Of a stretch of 64,000 nucleotides of DNA, positions 1 to 10,883 are shown one piece after another. The first letter of the stretch is position 1, and each line of letters begins with the position of its first letter. The stretch lies in the NCBI RefSeq assembly GCF_947495255.1, contig NZ_CANLYI010000005.1, positions 339,327 through 403,326 of the forward strand. Reading direction: 5' to 3'. The translations under genes were made by a program, and so were the position numbers. Origin of the DNA: an uncultured Winogradskyella sp. GTDB lineage: Bacteria; Bacteroidota; Bacteroidia; Flavobacteriales; Flavobacteriaceae. The notes under the pieces were generated by a model that saw only the letters and a list, made by a program, of their open reading frames with translations, was not told the DNA's origin and searched no databases.

Positions 1-2687
1 CTACTGGATCTGTAGATGTTGTAAGTACTGAAGACTTTAATAAAGGTGTTACGACATCTCCAGAGCAATTACTTCAAGGTAGGTCAGCTGGTGTACAAGT
101 GACTACTGCAAGTGGTGAACCTGGTGCAGGTGCTTCTATTAGAATAAGAGGTGCTTCTTCTGTAAGATCTGGTAATGATCCTTTATACGTTATAGATGGT
201 GTTCCATTTAACAATGCATCAAATTCTGCAGGTTCAAGTACTGGAGATATTGCTGGTAGCTCAAGCGCAAAGAATCCATTAAATTTTATTAACTCAGATG
301 ATATAGAGTCTATATCAATTCTTAAGGATGCTTCAGCAACAGCTATTTATGGTTCACGTGCAGCAAATGGTGTTATAATTATTACAACGAAATCAGGTAA
401 AAGAGGAGAAGGAAGATTAAGTTATTCATTTACAACTACAACCTCTGCAGTTGCAAATTCGTATGATTTGTTAAGTGCTGGTGCTTTTGCTAGTGCTAAT
501 TCAGCGGCAGATGCTGGATCTAATGTTGACGCTTTTGATGAAATTACAAGAAATGCAGTAACTACGCAACACAATTTATCTTATTCTGGTGGGTCTGAAA
601 CAGGAAAATATAGGGTGTCTCTAGGTTTATTGAATCAAGATGGTGTTATTAATAATACTGGTTTAGATAAATACAATTTAAACACTAATATATCACAAAA
701 GTTTTTTGATAATGTTGTTGAAGTTTCTGCAAGTATAACTGCGTCACAAATTAATAGTGAAGCTACAGCTCTTTCAGAGTCTATTGGTGCACAAGGCGAT
801 TTATTACTTTCTGCGTTAAAATGGAATCCAACACAATCGTTTTATAATGCTGATGGAACGTATTTCCAACCATCAGATAATCAAAGAAATCCTTTAGCGT
901 TTTTAGATTATTATAGTGATAATAGCGAGACAACTAAATTATTTGGTAATGTAAAAGCGGCAATTAATTTCACTGATGATTTAAAGTATGAATTTACATA
1001 TGGTTTTGATAGAACTAATTCTTATAGAGGAATTGGAGTTTCAAGACTAATGAATACCAATAATACACTTGATAGAGGGTTTGCTAACGTTCAAAACTCA
1101 CGATTTTTGAATCAATTAATAACAAACACATTATCGTTTACTAAAGATGTTTCTGAGAATTTGAATGTTAACGCAGTAGTCGGACATTCTTACGAAACTT
1201 ATGATGGAGCAGGAGAAAGTATTACATTAAGAGATTTTTATTCTAATGATCAAAATTCTTATTTAGACAATATTTTTGCTGCAGAATCTATAGATAGAGC
1301 AGATTATTCATCTTTTTCCTTTGATCCAAACAATACATTGGTTGGTTTTGTACCTGTTTCTTTGCAATCTTATTTCGCGAGAGGTATTTTTAATTACAAA
1401 AGCAAATATATTTTTACAGCGACTGTAAGAGCTGATGGATCAAGTCGTTTTGGAGGAAACAATAAATATGGTTATTTCCCAGCGTTAGCGGCTGCATGGA
1501 AAGTTCATGAAGAAGGTTTTTTACCTGAAGTAATTAATGAGTTTAAATTAAGAGCAGGTTGGGGACAAACTGGTAACCAACAGTTTAATGCTGAAGCAGC
1601 AAGAGATGTATATGCAGCTCAAGATGGTGGTGGAACACCGGTAGCACCTGGTCTTATTAATATTGGAAATCAAGACTTAAAATGGGAAACAACTACACAA
1701 TTTAATGTTGGTATTGATTTTGGATTGTATAATGGCATTGTCACTGGTAATATAGATTACTTTAGAAAAAACACGGACGATCTATTATTTAGACTTCCAG
1801 TCGCACAACCAGGACCAGTTGGCTCATTTACATGGTCTAATTTTAGTGATGAAATAGTTAATTCTGGTGTGGAAATTGGATTAAACTTTAAAGCCATTCA
1901 AAAAGAAGACTTTACATTAGATGTTGGTGGTAATATTTCATTCTTAAAGAATGAAATTAGAGGAAAAGATGCTTTTTTAGATAACGGAACTCCGACAGGT
2001 TTTGCGAGTGGGCAAGGGCTTTCTGGTGAGAATTTACAATTATTATATGATGGTCAACCGTTATATGCATTTTACCTTCCAGTTTTTGAAGGGTTTGATT
2101 CTACAGGAACTCCAATTTATGCAGATACAAATAATGACGGAACAGTAAATACAAATTTTGATCAGCCAGGTGGTGAAAGTGATAGAGCTTTTGTAGGTGA
2201 TCCAAATCCAAACATTAATATTGGTTTATATTTAAGAGCAGGATATAAAGATTGGGATTTTACTGCTAATGGTTATGGAGCTTATGGACATCAAATTTAT
2301 AATAATACTGCCAATGCTTTATTTAGTCAAAGTGCTTTAAATAGAGGTGAAAATGTTATTGGAAGTGTTGTTAATAATGGTGAAGACCCAGGTTCTAGCC
2401 CAATAGTATCTACTAGGTTTTTAGAATCAGGTGATTTCTTTAGATTATCAAACGCTAGTATTGGTTACACATTATCCGGTGACAAATTGGGTAAAGTAGG
2501 TAAATATTTATCAAGTGCTAGACTCTCTTTAACAGGACAAAACTTATTTATTATTACTCCTTATAGTGGTTTTGATCCAGAGGTAAATACAAACAAACAA
2601 GTAAATGGTGTGCCTTCTTTTGGAATTGATTACTCAGGATATCCTAGAGCTCGCTCATTTTCATTAGGATTAAACTTAAACTTTTAA
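1..2687 (+). CDS. SusC/RagA-type TonB-dependent outer membrane receptor (5' partial)
   Basis: This is a TonB-linked outer-membrane porin that would import a glycan or oligosaccharide together with the SusD-type lipoprotein encoded 10 bp downstream. The reading frame is open from base 3, so the true start lies upstream; a GTG at 99 is inside the plug domain and is not the start. Seen directly: a plug with the typical SusC run [21 protein letters not shown], the repeat-like [19 protein letters not shown] and VIIITTKSG, followed by a long beta-barrel ending in aromatic-rich SLGLNLNF. About 894 residues are present; family members are about 1000, so the signal peptide and carboxypeptidase-regulatory-like domain are missing. 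Substrate is inferred from context (trehalase and sugar phosphorylase downstream), not from the sequence. Confidence 0.95.
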   Translation, partial: TGSVDVVSTEDFNKGVTTSPEQLLQGRSAGVQVTTASGEPGAGASIRIRGASSVRSGNDPLYVIDGVPFNNASNSAGSSTGDIAGSSSAKNPLNFINSDDIESISILKDASATAIYGSRAANGVIIITTKSGKRGEGRLSYSFTTTTSAVANSYDLLSAGAFASANSAADAGSNVDAFDEITRNAVTTQHNLSYSGGSETGKYRVSLGLLNQDGVINNTGLDKYNLNTNISQKFFDNVVEVSASITASQINSEATALSESIGAQGDLLLSALKWNPTQSFYNADGTYFQPSDNQRNPLAFLDYYSDNSETTKLFGNVKAAINFTDDLKYEFTYGFDRTNSYRGIGVSRLMNTNNTLDRGFANVQNSRFLNQLITNTLSFTKDVSENLNVNAVVGHSYETYDGAGESITLRDFYSNDQNSYLDNIFAAESIDRADYSSFSFDPNNTLVGFVPVSLQSYFARGIFNYKSKYIFTATVRADGSSRFGGNNKYGYFPALAAAWKVHEEGFLPEVINEFKLRAGWGQTGNQQFNAEAARDVYAAQDGGGTPVAPGLINIGNQDLKWETTTQFNVGIDFGLYNGIVTGNIDYFRKNTDDLLFRLPVAQPGPVGSFTWSNFSDEIVNSGVEIGLNFKAIQKEDFTLDVGGNISFLKNEIRGKDAFLDNGTPTGFASGQGLSGENLQLLYDGQPLYAFYLPVFEGFDSTGTPIYADTNNDGTVNTNFDQPGGESDRAFVGDPNPNINIGLYLRAGYKDWDFTANGYGAYGHQIYNNTANALFSQSALNRGENVIGSVVNNGEDPGSSPIVSTRFLESGDFFRLSNASIGYTLSGDKLGKVGKYLSSARLSLTGQNLFIITPYSGFDPEVNTNKQVNGVPSFGIDYSGYPRARSFSLGLNLNF

Positions 2688-2697
2688 AAAAAGAATT

Positions 2698-4203
2698 ATG
2701 AAAAAACAATTAATATTAGCATTCAGTGCTGTACTTATATTTGCCTGTACAGATCTTGAAGAAAATTTAGATGGACTTTCAGAAGAAAGTGGGCTTGCAG
2801 ATCAAGAAATAGTATCTGGTGGTATAGCTTCAGCATATAATCAATTACGTTCGTTTCAAACTGTTGGTAATCAGTATGTGCTTCAACAGCATTCATCTGA
2901 CGAAATGGCTGGTCCTACGCGTGGTGCAGATTGGGATGATGGTGGAGCATGGAGGGCTTTACATTTACACCTTTGGAATTCATCGCATCCAAATGTAAAT
3001 AATACGTGGAACCAATTATTAGGTGGCTTATTTCCTGCTATTAATGCATTGTCAAATAATCCTAATATTGAAGATGAGGCAGTTGCAACATTTTATTTGA
3101 GCTTTTATATGTTTAATGCTCTTGATATTTTTGGACAAGTACCATTTAGAGAACCAGGTTCTGATTATGCGGATGATCCAATTGTATTATCGAGAATTGA
3201 AGCTGTAGATTATGCTATTACAGCGTTAGAAGCTGTATTTGATAATCTTCCTGCAATAGCAGAGAGTAATTCAGCAAATAAATATTCTGCAGCGACGTTA
3301 TTAGCTAAGTTATATCTGAATAGAGCGGTATATAAAGCTACAGATGAAGATGGAACACCCCAAGCAGGACCATATACTTTTGATGCTACAGATATGCAGA
3401 AAGTAATAGACTATTGTGATATAATAATGGCTGGTCCTTATAGCTTACAATCCACGTACTTTGATATGTTCGCACCAAATAATACGGATTTGTCTACAGA
3501 AGATATTCTTGTGTCTGAAAATAGCAATAACAGTGGTGGGAATTTAAGAGAGTTATATCTGATGACTTTGCATTACAATCAAGGTGGTTGGAATGGTTTT
3601 GTAGGATTAACAGATTTATACGAAAAATTTGATGATAGCGATGCTAGAAGAGGCGGTTCATATCCAGGTCTTACGGATGTTTCTGGTATAAATGCAGGTA
3701 TGTTAGTAGGGCAACAGTACGATGAAAATGGGGTAGCACTAGAGGATAGACAAGGAAATCCTCTAAATTATACGCAGGAGTTTGAAATAGCTAATACTAC
3801 TGAAGTAAGAGGTATGAGGGTTATTAAATATTTGCCTGACTATGAAAACGTAGATCGTCCTGCTAATGACTATGTTGTGTTCAGATTAGCAGATGTTTAC
3901 TTAATGAAAGCTGAAGCAATGGCAAGAATGGGAGGAGACCCTTCTGCTTTGTTAACAGAATTAAGAACAGCTAGAGGAGTAGAAACTGTATATACAGGTA
4001 CGACGTTAGCAGATATTTTAGATGAACGTTCTAGAGAATTATACTGGGAAGGCTGGAGAAGAAATGATCAAATTCGTTTTGGTACATTTTTAAATCCGGT
4101 ACAAGAAAAACCTGAAACTTCAGATAGAACAAGGTTAGTTTTCCCAATTCCTGCAACTGCACTTAGTACAAACCCTAATTTGAAGCAGAACCCAGGATAT
4201 TAA
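2698..4203 (+). CDS. SusD/RagB-family nutrient-binding outer membrane lipoprotein
   Basis: Surface lipoprotein that caps the SusC channel and binds the sugar ligand. The 501-residue product starts with a lipoprotein signal peptide ending at Cys17 (LIFAC), followed by an acidic TDLEEN stretch of the kind used for surface export in Bacteroidota. The middle has the helical TPR-like SusD scaffold, and the C-terminus has the family pattern of VVFRLADVYLMKAEAMAR, a short ELRTARG segment, ILDERSRELYWEGWRRNDQIR and a final NPNLKQNPGY. It is 10 bp downstream of the susC-type gene and is followed by an intrinsic terminator. The ligand cannot be read from the sequence. Confidence 0.95.
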   Translation: MKKQLILAFSAVLIFACTDLEENLDGLSEESGLADQEIVSGGIASAYNQLRSFQTVGNQYVLQQHSSDEMAGPTRGADWDDGGAWRALHLHLWNSSHPNVNNTWNQLLGGLFPAINALSNNPNIEDEAVATFYLSFYMFNALDIFGQVPFREPGSDYADDPIVLSRIEAVDYAITALEAVFDNLPAIAESNSANKYSAATLLAKLYLNRAVYKATDEDGTPQAGPYTFDATDMQKVIDYCDIIMAGPYSLQSTYFDMFAPNNTDLSTEDILVSENSNNSGGNLRELYLMTLHYNQGGWNGFVGLTDLYEKFDDSDARRGGSYPGLTDVSGINAGMLVGQQYDENGVALEDRQGNPLNYTQEFEIANTTEVRGMRVIKYLPDYENVDRPANDYVVFRLADVYLMKAEAMARMGGDPSALLTELRTARGVETVYTGTTLADILDERSRELYWEGWRRNDQIRFGTFLNPVQEKPETSDRTRLVFPIPATALSTNPNLKQNPGY

Positions 4204-4256
4204 AAGTGAGAAGTGTTGATTAAATTATTTGATTAGTTTATTTAATTAAACAACTG

Positions 4257-4290
4257 AAAAGAGGCGCAAATAATTTTGTGCCTCTTTTTT
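4257..4290 (+). terminator. Intrinsic terminator after the SusC/SusD pair
   Basis: Left arm 4257-4270 (aaaagaggcgcaaa) pairs with right arm 4275-4288 (tttgtgcctctttt) with one G-U wobble and a 4-nt loop, then a T tract. It lies 53 bp after the susD-type stop and 37 bp before the next gene, leaving little room for a new promoter. It may therefore be a leaky terminator that lowers expression of the genes downstream relative to susCD. Confidence 0.8.
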
Positions 4291-4327
4291 AAATTATACT
4301 TATATTTAATTAGTATATTTTGCTATT

Positions 4328-7300
4328 ATGATTAGAAGAATATTTGCATTAATTATTGTTGTCTTTACTTTTTCTTGTGACGAGAAAAAAGATGAATTGC
4401 TTGTTGAGAATAAAGTTTTATTTACAAAACTGAATAGTACTCAAACAGACATTATATTTATAAACAAAATAGAAAATTCACCTGAATATAATATTTTTAA
4501 ATATCGTAATTTCTACAACGGAGGAGGTGTTGCAATTGGCGATATTAATAACGATGGTTTATCAGATGTATACTTAACAGCAAATCTTGGTAAAAACCAA
4601 TTGTATTTAAACCAAGGAGATTTCAAATTTGAAAATATCACCAATCAAGCAAATGTTGGCGGCACAAATACATGGTCTACAGGAGTCGTAATGGTAGATA
4701 TCAATGCAGATAGATTATTAGATATTTACGTTTGCAACGCTGGTAACGTAAATGGCGATAATTTAAAAAACGAGCTTTTTATTAATAATGGTGATCTCAC
4801 ATTTACAGATAGGGCTGCTGAATACAATCTTGATGAAAACGGACTAACTACCCATGCTTCTTTTTTCGATTATGATAAGGACGGAGATTTAGATTTGTAT
4901 TTACTAAATAACAGTTTTATTCCTGTAAATTCTCTCAATTACAATAATAAACGAGAGTTGCGAGACAAAGATTGGGATGTACCAAATATTCTCAAAGGTG
5001 GTGGTGATAAACTCTTAAGAAACGACAACGGTATATTTACTGATGTCAGTGAAGAAGCAAATATTTTTGGAAGCTTAATTGGCTTTGGGCTTGGTGTAAC
5101 AGTAAGCGATATAAATAATGATACGTATCCAGATATTTATGTTTCTAACGACTTTTACGAGCGCGATTATCTATATATTAATAATACAGATGGTACGTTT
5201 ACAGAATCTATTAAAGAGTGGACAAACCACTTAAGTCAATCTTCAATGGGAGCCGATATTTCCGATATTAATAATGACGGTTTATTAGATGTATTTGTAA
5301 CCGATATGTTACCAGAGAATAGTAAAAGGCTAAAAGAAACTACTCAATTTGAAGATTATGATGTATTTTCAAGAAAACAGAATTTAGATTTTTACCCACA
5401 ATATATGCAAAACTCTTTGCAACTCAATTTGGGTAATAATCATTTTTCTGAAATAGCTAATTATGGTAATGTCGCTAAAACTGATTGGAGTTGGGGAGCT
5501 TTGGTGTTTGATATGGATAATGATGGCTATAAGGATATTTTTGTGTGTAATGGAATTTATAATGATTTGACCAATCAAGATTTTATGAATTTCTTCGCTA
5601 ATGATATCATTCAAAAACAAGTCTTAACAGGAAAAAAAGAAAAGGTAGAATCTATTATTGATAAAATGCCAAGTACACCAATTCTAAACTATGCGTTTCA
5701 AAATAATAATGACCTGACATTTACCAATGTTGCGAATAATTGGGGATTTGACACCCCAAGTTTTTCTAATGGAGCTGCATATGGTGATTTAGATAATGAT
5801 GGTGATTTAGATCTCATTATCAATAACGTTAACCAAGATGTTTTTGTGTATAAGAACAATTCTGAAAGCTTCAATAATAACAATTACTTACAATTTAAGT
5901 TAGTTGGTTCAGAAAAAAACACTTTTGGTGTTGGTAGTCGAATTCAAATCTATTCAAAAGATGAAACAATAATACAAGAAGTATTTCCGGCTAAAGGATT
6001 CCAATCTTCAATAGATTATGTGCAAACTATTGGTATTGGTAATAAAACAATAGATTCTATTTTAGTGTCTTGGCCAGATAATAAACAACAATTAATTACT
6101 TCAGTAACTCCAAATAAAAGGATTGTTATAGATTACAAGGATGCTATATCTAAAAGTATAAGAAATAAACAATTCTCATCTCCCTTGTTAAAAGAGGTAA
6201 ATACAAGTTTTAATAAACATCAAGAAAATGTATATGTAGACTTTAATTATGAAGGCCTAATACAGAAAATGTTGTCTAAAGAAGGACCTACATTCTCTAT
6301 AGCAGATGTTAATAAGGATCAACGTGACGATGTATTTATTGGTGGCGCAAAAAATCAAGAAGCCCAATTATACATTCAAAACGCATCTGGTAAATTAGAA
6401 TTATCCTCAATAGAAGCATTCAATGTAGATAAAGACTTTGAAGATACTGCTTCTGCTTTTATTGATGTTGATAAGGATGGTGACTTAGATTTAATCGTGG
6501 GTTCTGGTGGCAATGAACTTAATGAAGCAAAGAACTATAATACAAGATTATATCTTAATAATGGTAAAGGTAAATTCACAAAATCTCAAATAGCAATCCC
6601 TTCAACCAAACACAATACATCTGTAATTAGACCTTTTGATTTTGATAATGATGGTGATAAAGATTTATTTATAGGAAGCCGAAGTGTACCAGCCGTTTAT
6701 GGTATTAACCCAACACATCAATTACTCGAAAATGATGGTAGTGGTGTTTTTAAAGATATTACAGAATCTAAAGCTTACGATCTAAAAACCATAGGAATGG
6801 TAACTGATGCACAATGGAGAGATGTCGATAATGATGGTATTAAAGATTTAGTGATTGCCAGAGAATGGGATGCACCAATAATTCTTAAAAATTCAGGTAA
6901 ACGCTTATCTAACATGCAATCGAATTTAGATAATTTAAAAGGCTTGTGGAATTCTTTTGCGATAAAGGATCTTAATAATGATGGTTTTGATGATTTTATT
7001 TTAGGTAACGACGGTCTTAATTTAGCCTACAAGCCTTCAAAAGATAAGCCATTAAAATTGTATATAAATGATTTTGATGATAACGGAACCATTGAGCAAA
7101 TCCTAACAGAAACTATTGATGGAAAGGATATTCCAATTATAACAAAGCACGAATTAACCAATCAAATAGTGTCTTTAAAGAAGCAAAATTTAAAGTTTTC
7201 GGACTATGCGACTAAATCTATTCAAGAATTATTTCCAAAGGAAAAATTAGATCAATCCATCATAAAAGAGGTGAATATAACTGAAAGTATTGTGGCTTAT

Positions 7301-7648
7301 GGATCAGATTCAGGCGAGTATGAAATTAAAATATTGCCAGCCGAAGTTCAGTTATCTTCCGTTAATGCTATAGAAATATTAGACATCAATAATGATGGCA
7401 AGCAAGACCTTATTCTTGGCGGAAATGAATATAATTATAAACCTCAATATGCCAGATTAGACGCGAGTTTTGGTTCTGTACTTTTAGGTACATCCTCTGA
7501 TGATTTTGAAGTATTGAAACAAGCGAATTCTGGCTTCTTTGTTCGAGGTGAAATCAAGGCTATAAAAACAATTCAGCTAAATAATAAACCGCATATTTTG
7601 GTCGTAATTAATAATGAAATCCCTAAACTGTTTAAGATTAATGACTAA
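4328..7648 (+). CDS. VCBS/FG-GAP repeat lipoprotein with ASPIC/UnbV domain (first of two)
   Basis: The 1106-residue product has a lipoprotein signal peptide ending at SC (Cys17) followed by DEKKDE, suggesting an exposed outer-membrane lipoprotein. It contains about 14 calcium-binding loops of the form DxNxDGxxD (for example DINNDGLSDVYL and DFDNDGDKDLFI) arranged as two beta-propeller-like blocks. They are separated at about residues 517-600 by an ASPIC/UnbV-like domain (FGVGSRIQIYS, VFPAKGFQSSIDY, VSWPDNK). Proteins of this build occur next to SusC/SusD genes in Bacteroidota; their function is not established. Likely roles are calcium-dependent binding of glycan or protein partners at the surface. 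It overlaps the next, paralogous gene by 8 bp, suggesting translational coupling. Confidence 0.9.
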   Translation: MIRRIFALIIVVFTFSCDEKKDELLVENKVLFTKLNSTQTDIIFINKIENSPEYNIFKYRNFYNGGGVAIGDINNDGLSDVYLTANLGKNQLYLNQGDFKFENITNQANVGGTNTWSTGVVMVDINADRLLDIYVCNAGNVNGDNLKNELFINNGDLTFTDRAAEYNLDENGLTTHASFFDYDKDGDLDLYLLNNSFIPVNSLNYNNKRELRDKDWDVPNILKGGGDKLLRNDNGIFTDVSEEANIFGSLIGFGLGVTVSDINNDTYPDIYVSNDFYERDYLYINNTDGTFTESIKEWTNHLSQSSMGADISDINNDGLLDVFVTDMLPENSKRLKETTQFEDYDVFSRKQNLDFYPQYMQNSLQLNLGNNHFSEIANYGNVAKTDWSWGALVFDMDNDGYKDIFVCNGIYNDLTNQDFMNFFANDIIQKQVLTGKKEKVESIIDKMPSTPILNYAFQNNNDLTFTNVANNWGFDTPSFSNGAAYGDLDNDGDLDLIINNVNQDVFVYKNNSESFNNNNYLQFKLVGSEKNTFGVGSRIQIYSKDETIIQEVFPAKGFQSSIDYVQTIGIGNKTIDSILVSWPDNKQQLITSVTPNKRIVIDYKDAISKSIRNKQFSSPLLKEVNTSFNKHQENVYVDFNYEGLIQKMLSKEGPTFSIADVNKDQRDDVFIGGAKNQEAQLYIQNASGKLELSSIEAFNVDKDFEDTASAFIDVDKDGDLDLIVGSGGNELNEAKNYNTRLYLNNGKGKFTKSQIAIPSTKHNTSVIRPFDFDNDGDKDLFIGSRSVPAVYGINPTHQLLENDGSGVFKDITESKAYDLKTIGMVTDAQWRDVDNDGIKDLVIAREWDAPIILKNSGKRLSNMQSNLDNLKGLWNSFAIKDLNNDGFDDFILGNDGLNLAYKPSKDKPLKLYINDFDDNGTIEQILTETIDGKDIPIITKHELTNQIVSLKKQNLKFSDYATKSIQELFPKEKLDQSIIKEVNITESIVAYGSDSGEYEIKILPAEVQLSSVNAIEILDINNDGKQDLILGGNEYNYKPQYARLDASFGSVLLGTSSDDFEVLKQANSGFFVRGEIKAIKTIQLNNKPHILVVINNEIPKLFKIND

Positions 7649-10600
7649 GGTTTTTAAATTTCATATCATATTAGTAGTCTTAACGATTTTTAGCTGTAAT
7701 TCAGATAAGAATCTCAAATTTTCTGTGATACCATCTAGCGAATCTGGTGTAACATTCAACAACGTGCTTAAGGACACTACAGATCAAAATATACTAGATT
7801 ATTTGTACCATTACAATGGAGGCGGTGTTGCAATTGGAGATATTAATAATGATGGACTTTCCGACTTATTTTTTACATCTAACCAACAAGAGAATGCACT
7901 GTATCTAAATAAAGGAAATCTAAAATTTGAAGATATTTCTGAAAAAGCAAGCATACAAGGACATAGTACTTGGAATACAGGTGTGAGTATGGCTGATGTT
8001 AATGGTGATGGTTTTTTAGATATATACGTTTGTGCTGTGGTTGGTACCAACGGATTTAGAGGAGCCAATGAACTTTACATTAACAATGGCGATTTAACCT
8101 TTACTGAAAAAGCTAAGGACTTTGGATTAGATTTCGAGACGTTCTCATCTAATGCCTTTTTCTTCGATTATGACTTAGATGGCGATTTGGATCTTTACCT
8201 ATTAAATCACGCTATTCATACACAAGAATCTTTTGGAAAAGCGAGCACCAGAAATAAAAGAAATGAACAAAGTGGTGATAGATTATTAAACAACGATAAT
8301 GGTGTTTTTGTTGATGATAGTGAGGTTGCAGGAATTTATGGTGGTCCAAATGGTTACGGTTTAGATGTGTCTATTTCAGATTTTAATAATGATGGTTATC
8401 CAGATTTATATGTAAGTAACGATTTTCACGAAGATGATTATTACTACATAAACAAGGGTGACGGAACGTTTAAAGAAACTTTAAAATCATCTTTTGCGCA
8501 CATTAGTAAATTCTCAATGGGAAGTGATGCAGCAGATATTAATAATGATGGCTTTACAGACTTAATGACACTAGATATGTTACCAGAAGATGAGGTTGTT
8601 TTAAAATCGTCTGCTGGTGATGATGACGTACAATTACAAAAATTAAGAACGGAAAATTTTGGATATCACTATCAGTATAGCCGAAATATGTTACAAATTA
8701 ATAGTAACTCAAATACATTTACAGAAACGGCATTGCTAAGTAATGTTGCGGCCACAGATTGGAGTTGGAGTACACTAATTGCAGATTACAATAATGATGG
8801 TGTTCAAGATATTTTTATTTCTAACGGAATACCTAAACGACCAAACGACCTAGATTATATTAATTATATCTCTAACGACCAGGTCAGTAAAAAATTAAGC
8901 ACAACTAATTTTATTGATAAAGAGGCACTAGCAAAAATGCCATCAGGAAAATTAGAAAACAATTATTTTGAAGGACAACAAGATTTAAAGTTTAACCACA
9001 TTAAAGACTGGACAAAACAGGAGTCAACATTTTCAACAGGAGCAGCTTACGGAGATTTAGATAATGATGGCGATTTAGATATCGTAGTGAATAACATTAA
9101 TCAAGAAGCTACAATCTATAGAAATAACACGGAAAACAACAATTTTCTGGCAGTTAGTCTAAATTACAAAGACAAAAATCGAAGAGGTATAGGCAGTAAA
9201 GTTATTGTTTATGTGAATGATACAAAGTTGCAACGCGAATTGTTTCCACAACGCGGTTTTCAATCTTCAGTAGAACCAAAATTATATTTCGGAATTCATA
9301 AGGAAACATCAATTGATTCCCTTAAAGTAATTTGGCCAAACAAAACAGAACAAGTTATAGCTAATCCAAAGGTGAATTCACAATTAGATATAAGTTATGA
9401 CAAAGCCAAGACTCAACCCTTTAGTAGTTATAAATTAAAAAGTATAACGCCAATTTTTGAACAAGCAGATAGCCTAATCACACCAGCTTATACACATATT
9501 GAAAACGATTATATTGATTTTAATAGGCATAAGTTAATTCCTTATAAAATTTCAGATAGAGGACCAGCTGTTGCTATAGGCGATTTTAATAATGATGGCC
9601 TAGACGATATTTATTTAGGAAGCAGTAAACACATTGAAGATCAAATATATCTGCAAACTGCTGAAGGTTTTGTAAAAATGAAAGATTCAATTTTTAAAAC
9701 GTCTGCTTTAAAGGAAACAGTTTCAGCTCAAGCGGTTGATATCAATAATGATTCAAAAGAAGAATTGTTAATTGGAGTTGGAGGTGGTGAGTTTTTTGGA
9801 AAATCAAATGCACTAACTAATCAGTTGCTAGGATTTACGGAGAGTGGCATAAAAACTATAGAGTTATCAAAAAATTTTGAAGATACTGCTGTCGTAAAAG
9901 CATCAGATTTTGATAATGATGGTGACACGGACTTTTTTATCGGTAATGCAACTATTTCGAACGATTTTGGACAAATTCCTGAGAGTTATATTCTGGTAAA
10001 TACAAACGGTAAATTCTCTAAATTATCTTTAGGTAAACTAGGTATGGTTAGAGATGCAGTTTGGACAGATTTCAACAATGATAATGCCTTAGATGTAATC
10101 GTTGTTGGCGAATGGATGTCACCACAATTTTTAGAAAATAAGGGCAACACTTTTAAAAACGAAACGTCGAAATACGATTCAAATTCAACTAATGGCTTAT
10201 GGAGAGCCATTTCACCTTTTGATATCGATAAGGATGGTGATATGGATTATTTAATCGGAAATTGGGGCACAAACACCAAATTTAAAGCCTCTGAAGCGTT
10301 TCCTATGTTAATGTATTATTCGGACTTTGATAATAATTCTAAAGCAGAAACCATTATTGCTACCGAAAAGAATAGTACTTACTATCCTATAGAAGGTTTA
10401 GATATGTTAAGTAGTCAGATGTCATCGCTATTTAAGAAAAAATATAATACTTATAAATCCTTTGCAGGTCAACCAATTTCAGAACTATTAGATGCGTCTA
10501 AATTGAAAAGCGCAACAGTTTTTGAGGTACATACCTTGCAATCTGGTTATTTAGAAAATAACAACGGTGTGTTTAGTTTTCAACCTTTTAATAACGAATT

Positions 10601-10883
10601 GCAAGTTGCACCCATAAATACATTTCTAAAAATAAACACAAGTCAAGGTGATGGTATTTTAGCTGCTGGAAATTACAAAGGTATTACACCATTTCATGGT
10701 AAACTAGACGGATTCAAAGGCGCTTTAATTTTAGGTGAAAACCAAGCATTAATGGGTGATGAGATTGGTTTAGATTTCTATGATAAGGTGATAAATAACA
10801 TCAAAATTATAACCATCAATAACCAACAATATTTAGTAACTGTAGTACATAATGACAAACTTCAATTTTATAAAATTAATTAA
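7641..10883 (+). CDS. VCBS/FG-GAP repeat lipoprotein with ASPIC/UnbV domain (second of two)
   Basis: Tandem paralogue of the preceding gene. I chose the ATG at 7641, which gives MTKVFKFHIILVVLTIFSCN, a good lipoprotein signal peptide; the longer frame from 7614 uses a TTG inside the upstream gene. The ATG overlaps the upstream stop (ATGACTAA). The domain order is the same as in the first paralogue: seven or so calcium loops (DINNDGLSDLFF, DYDLDGDLDLYL, DFNNDGYPDLYV), an ASPIC-like region at about residues 500-585 (RGIGSKVIVY, LFPQRGFQSSVEP, VIWPNK), then a second set of loops. Function is unknown; keeping two diverged copies side by side suggests they act as a pair. Confidence 0.9.
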   Translation: MTKVFKFHIILVVLTIFSCNSDKNLKFSVIPSSESGVTFNNVLKDTTDQNILDYLYHYNGGGVAIGDINNDGLSDLFFTSNQQENALYLNKGNLKFEDISEKASIQGHSTWNTGVSMADVNGDGFLDIYVCAVVGTNGFRGANELYINNGDLTFTEKAKDFGLDFETFSSNAFFFDYDLDGDLDLYLLNHAIHTQESFGKASTRNKRNEQSGDRLLNNDNGVFVDDSEVAGIYGGPNGYGLDVSISDFNNDGYPDLYVSNDFHEDDYYYINKGDGTFKETLKSSFAHISKFSMGSDAADINNDGFTDLMTLDMLPEDEVVLKSSAGDDDVQLQKLRTENFGYHYQYSRNMLQINSNSNTFTETALLSNVAATDWSWSTLIADYNNDGVQDIFISNGIPKRPNDLDYINYISNDQVSKKLSTTNFIDKEALAKMPSGKLENNYFEGQQDLKFNHIKDWTKQESTFSTGAAYGDLDNDGDLDIVVNNINQEATIYRNNTENNNFLAVSLNYKDKNRRGIGSKVIVYVNDTKLQRELFPQRGFQSSVEPKLYFGIHKETSIDSLKVIWPNKTEQVIANPKVNSQLDISYDKAKTQPFSSYKLKSITPIFEQADSLITPAYTHIENDYIDFNRHKLIPYKISDRGPAVAIGDFNNDGLDDIYLGSSKHIEDQIYLQTAEGFVKMKDSIFKTSALKETVSAQAVDINNDSKEELLIGVGGGEFFGKSNALTNQLLGFTESGIKTIELSKNFEDTAVVKASDFDNDGDTDFFIGNATISNDFGQIPESYILVNTNGKFSKLSLGKLGMVRDAVWTDFNNDNALDVIVVGEWMSPQFLENKGNTFKNETSKYDSNSTNGLWRAISPFDIDKDGDMDYLIGNWGTNTKFKASEAFPMLMYYSDFDNNSKAETIIATEKNSTYYPIEGLDMLSSQMSSLFKKKYNTYKSFAGQPISELLDASKLKSATVFEVHTLQSGYLENNNGVFSFQPFNNELQVAPINTFLKINTSQGDGILAAGNYKGITPFHGKLDGFKGALILGENQALMGDEIGLDFYDKVINNIKIITINNQQYLVTVVHNDKLQFYKIN

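Noticed and set aside
4328..10883. Possible toxin or RTX-type secretion substrate because of many calcium loops
   Set aside because: The loops are the FG-GAP/VCBS type with ASPIC domains on lipoproteins, without RTX nonapeptides or a type I secretion signal.
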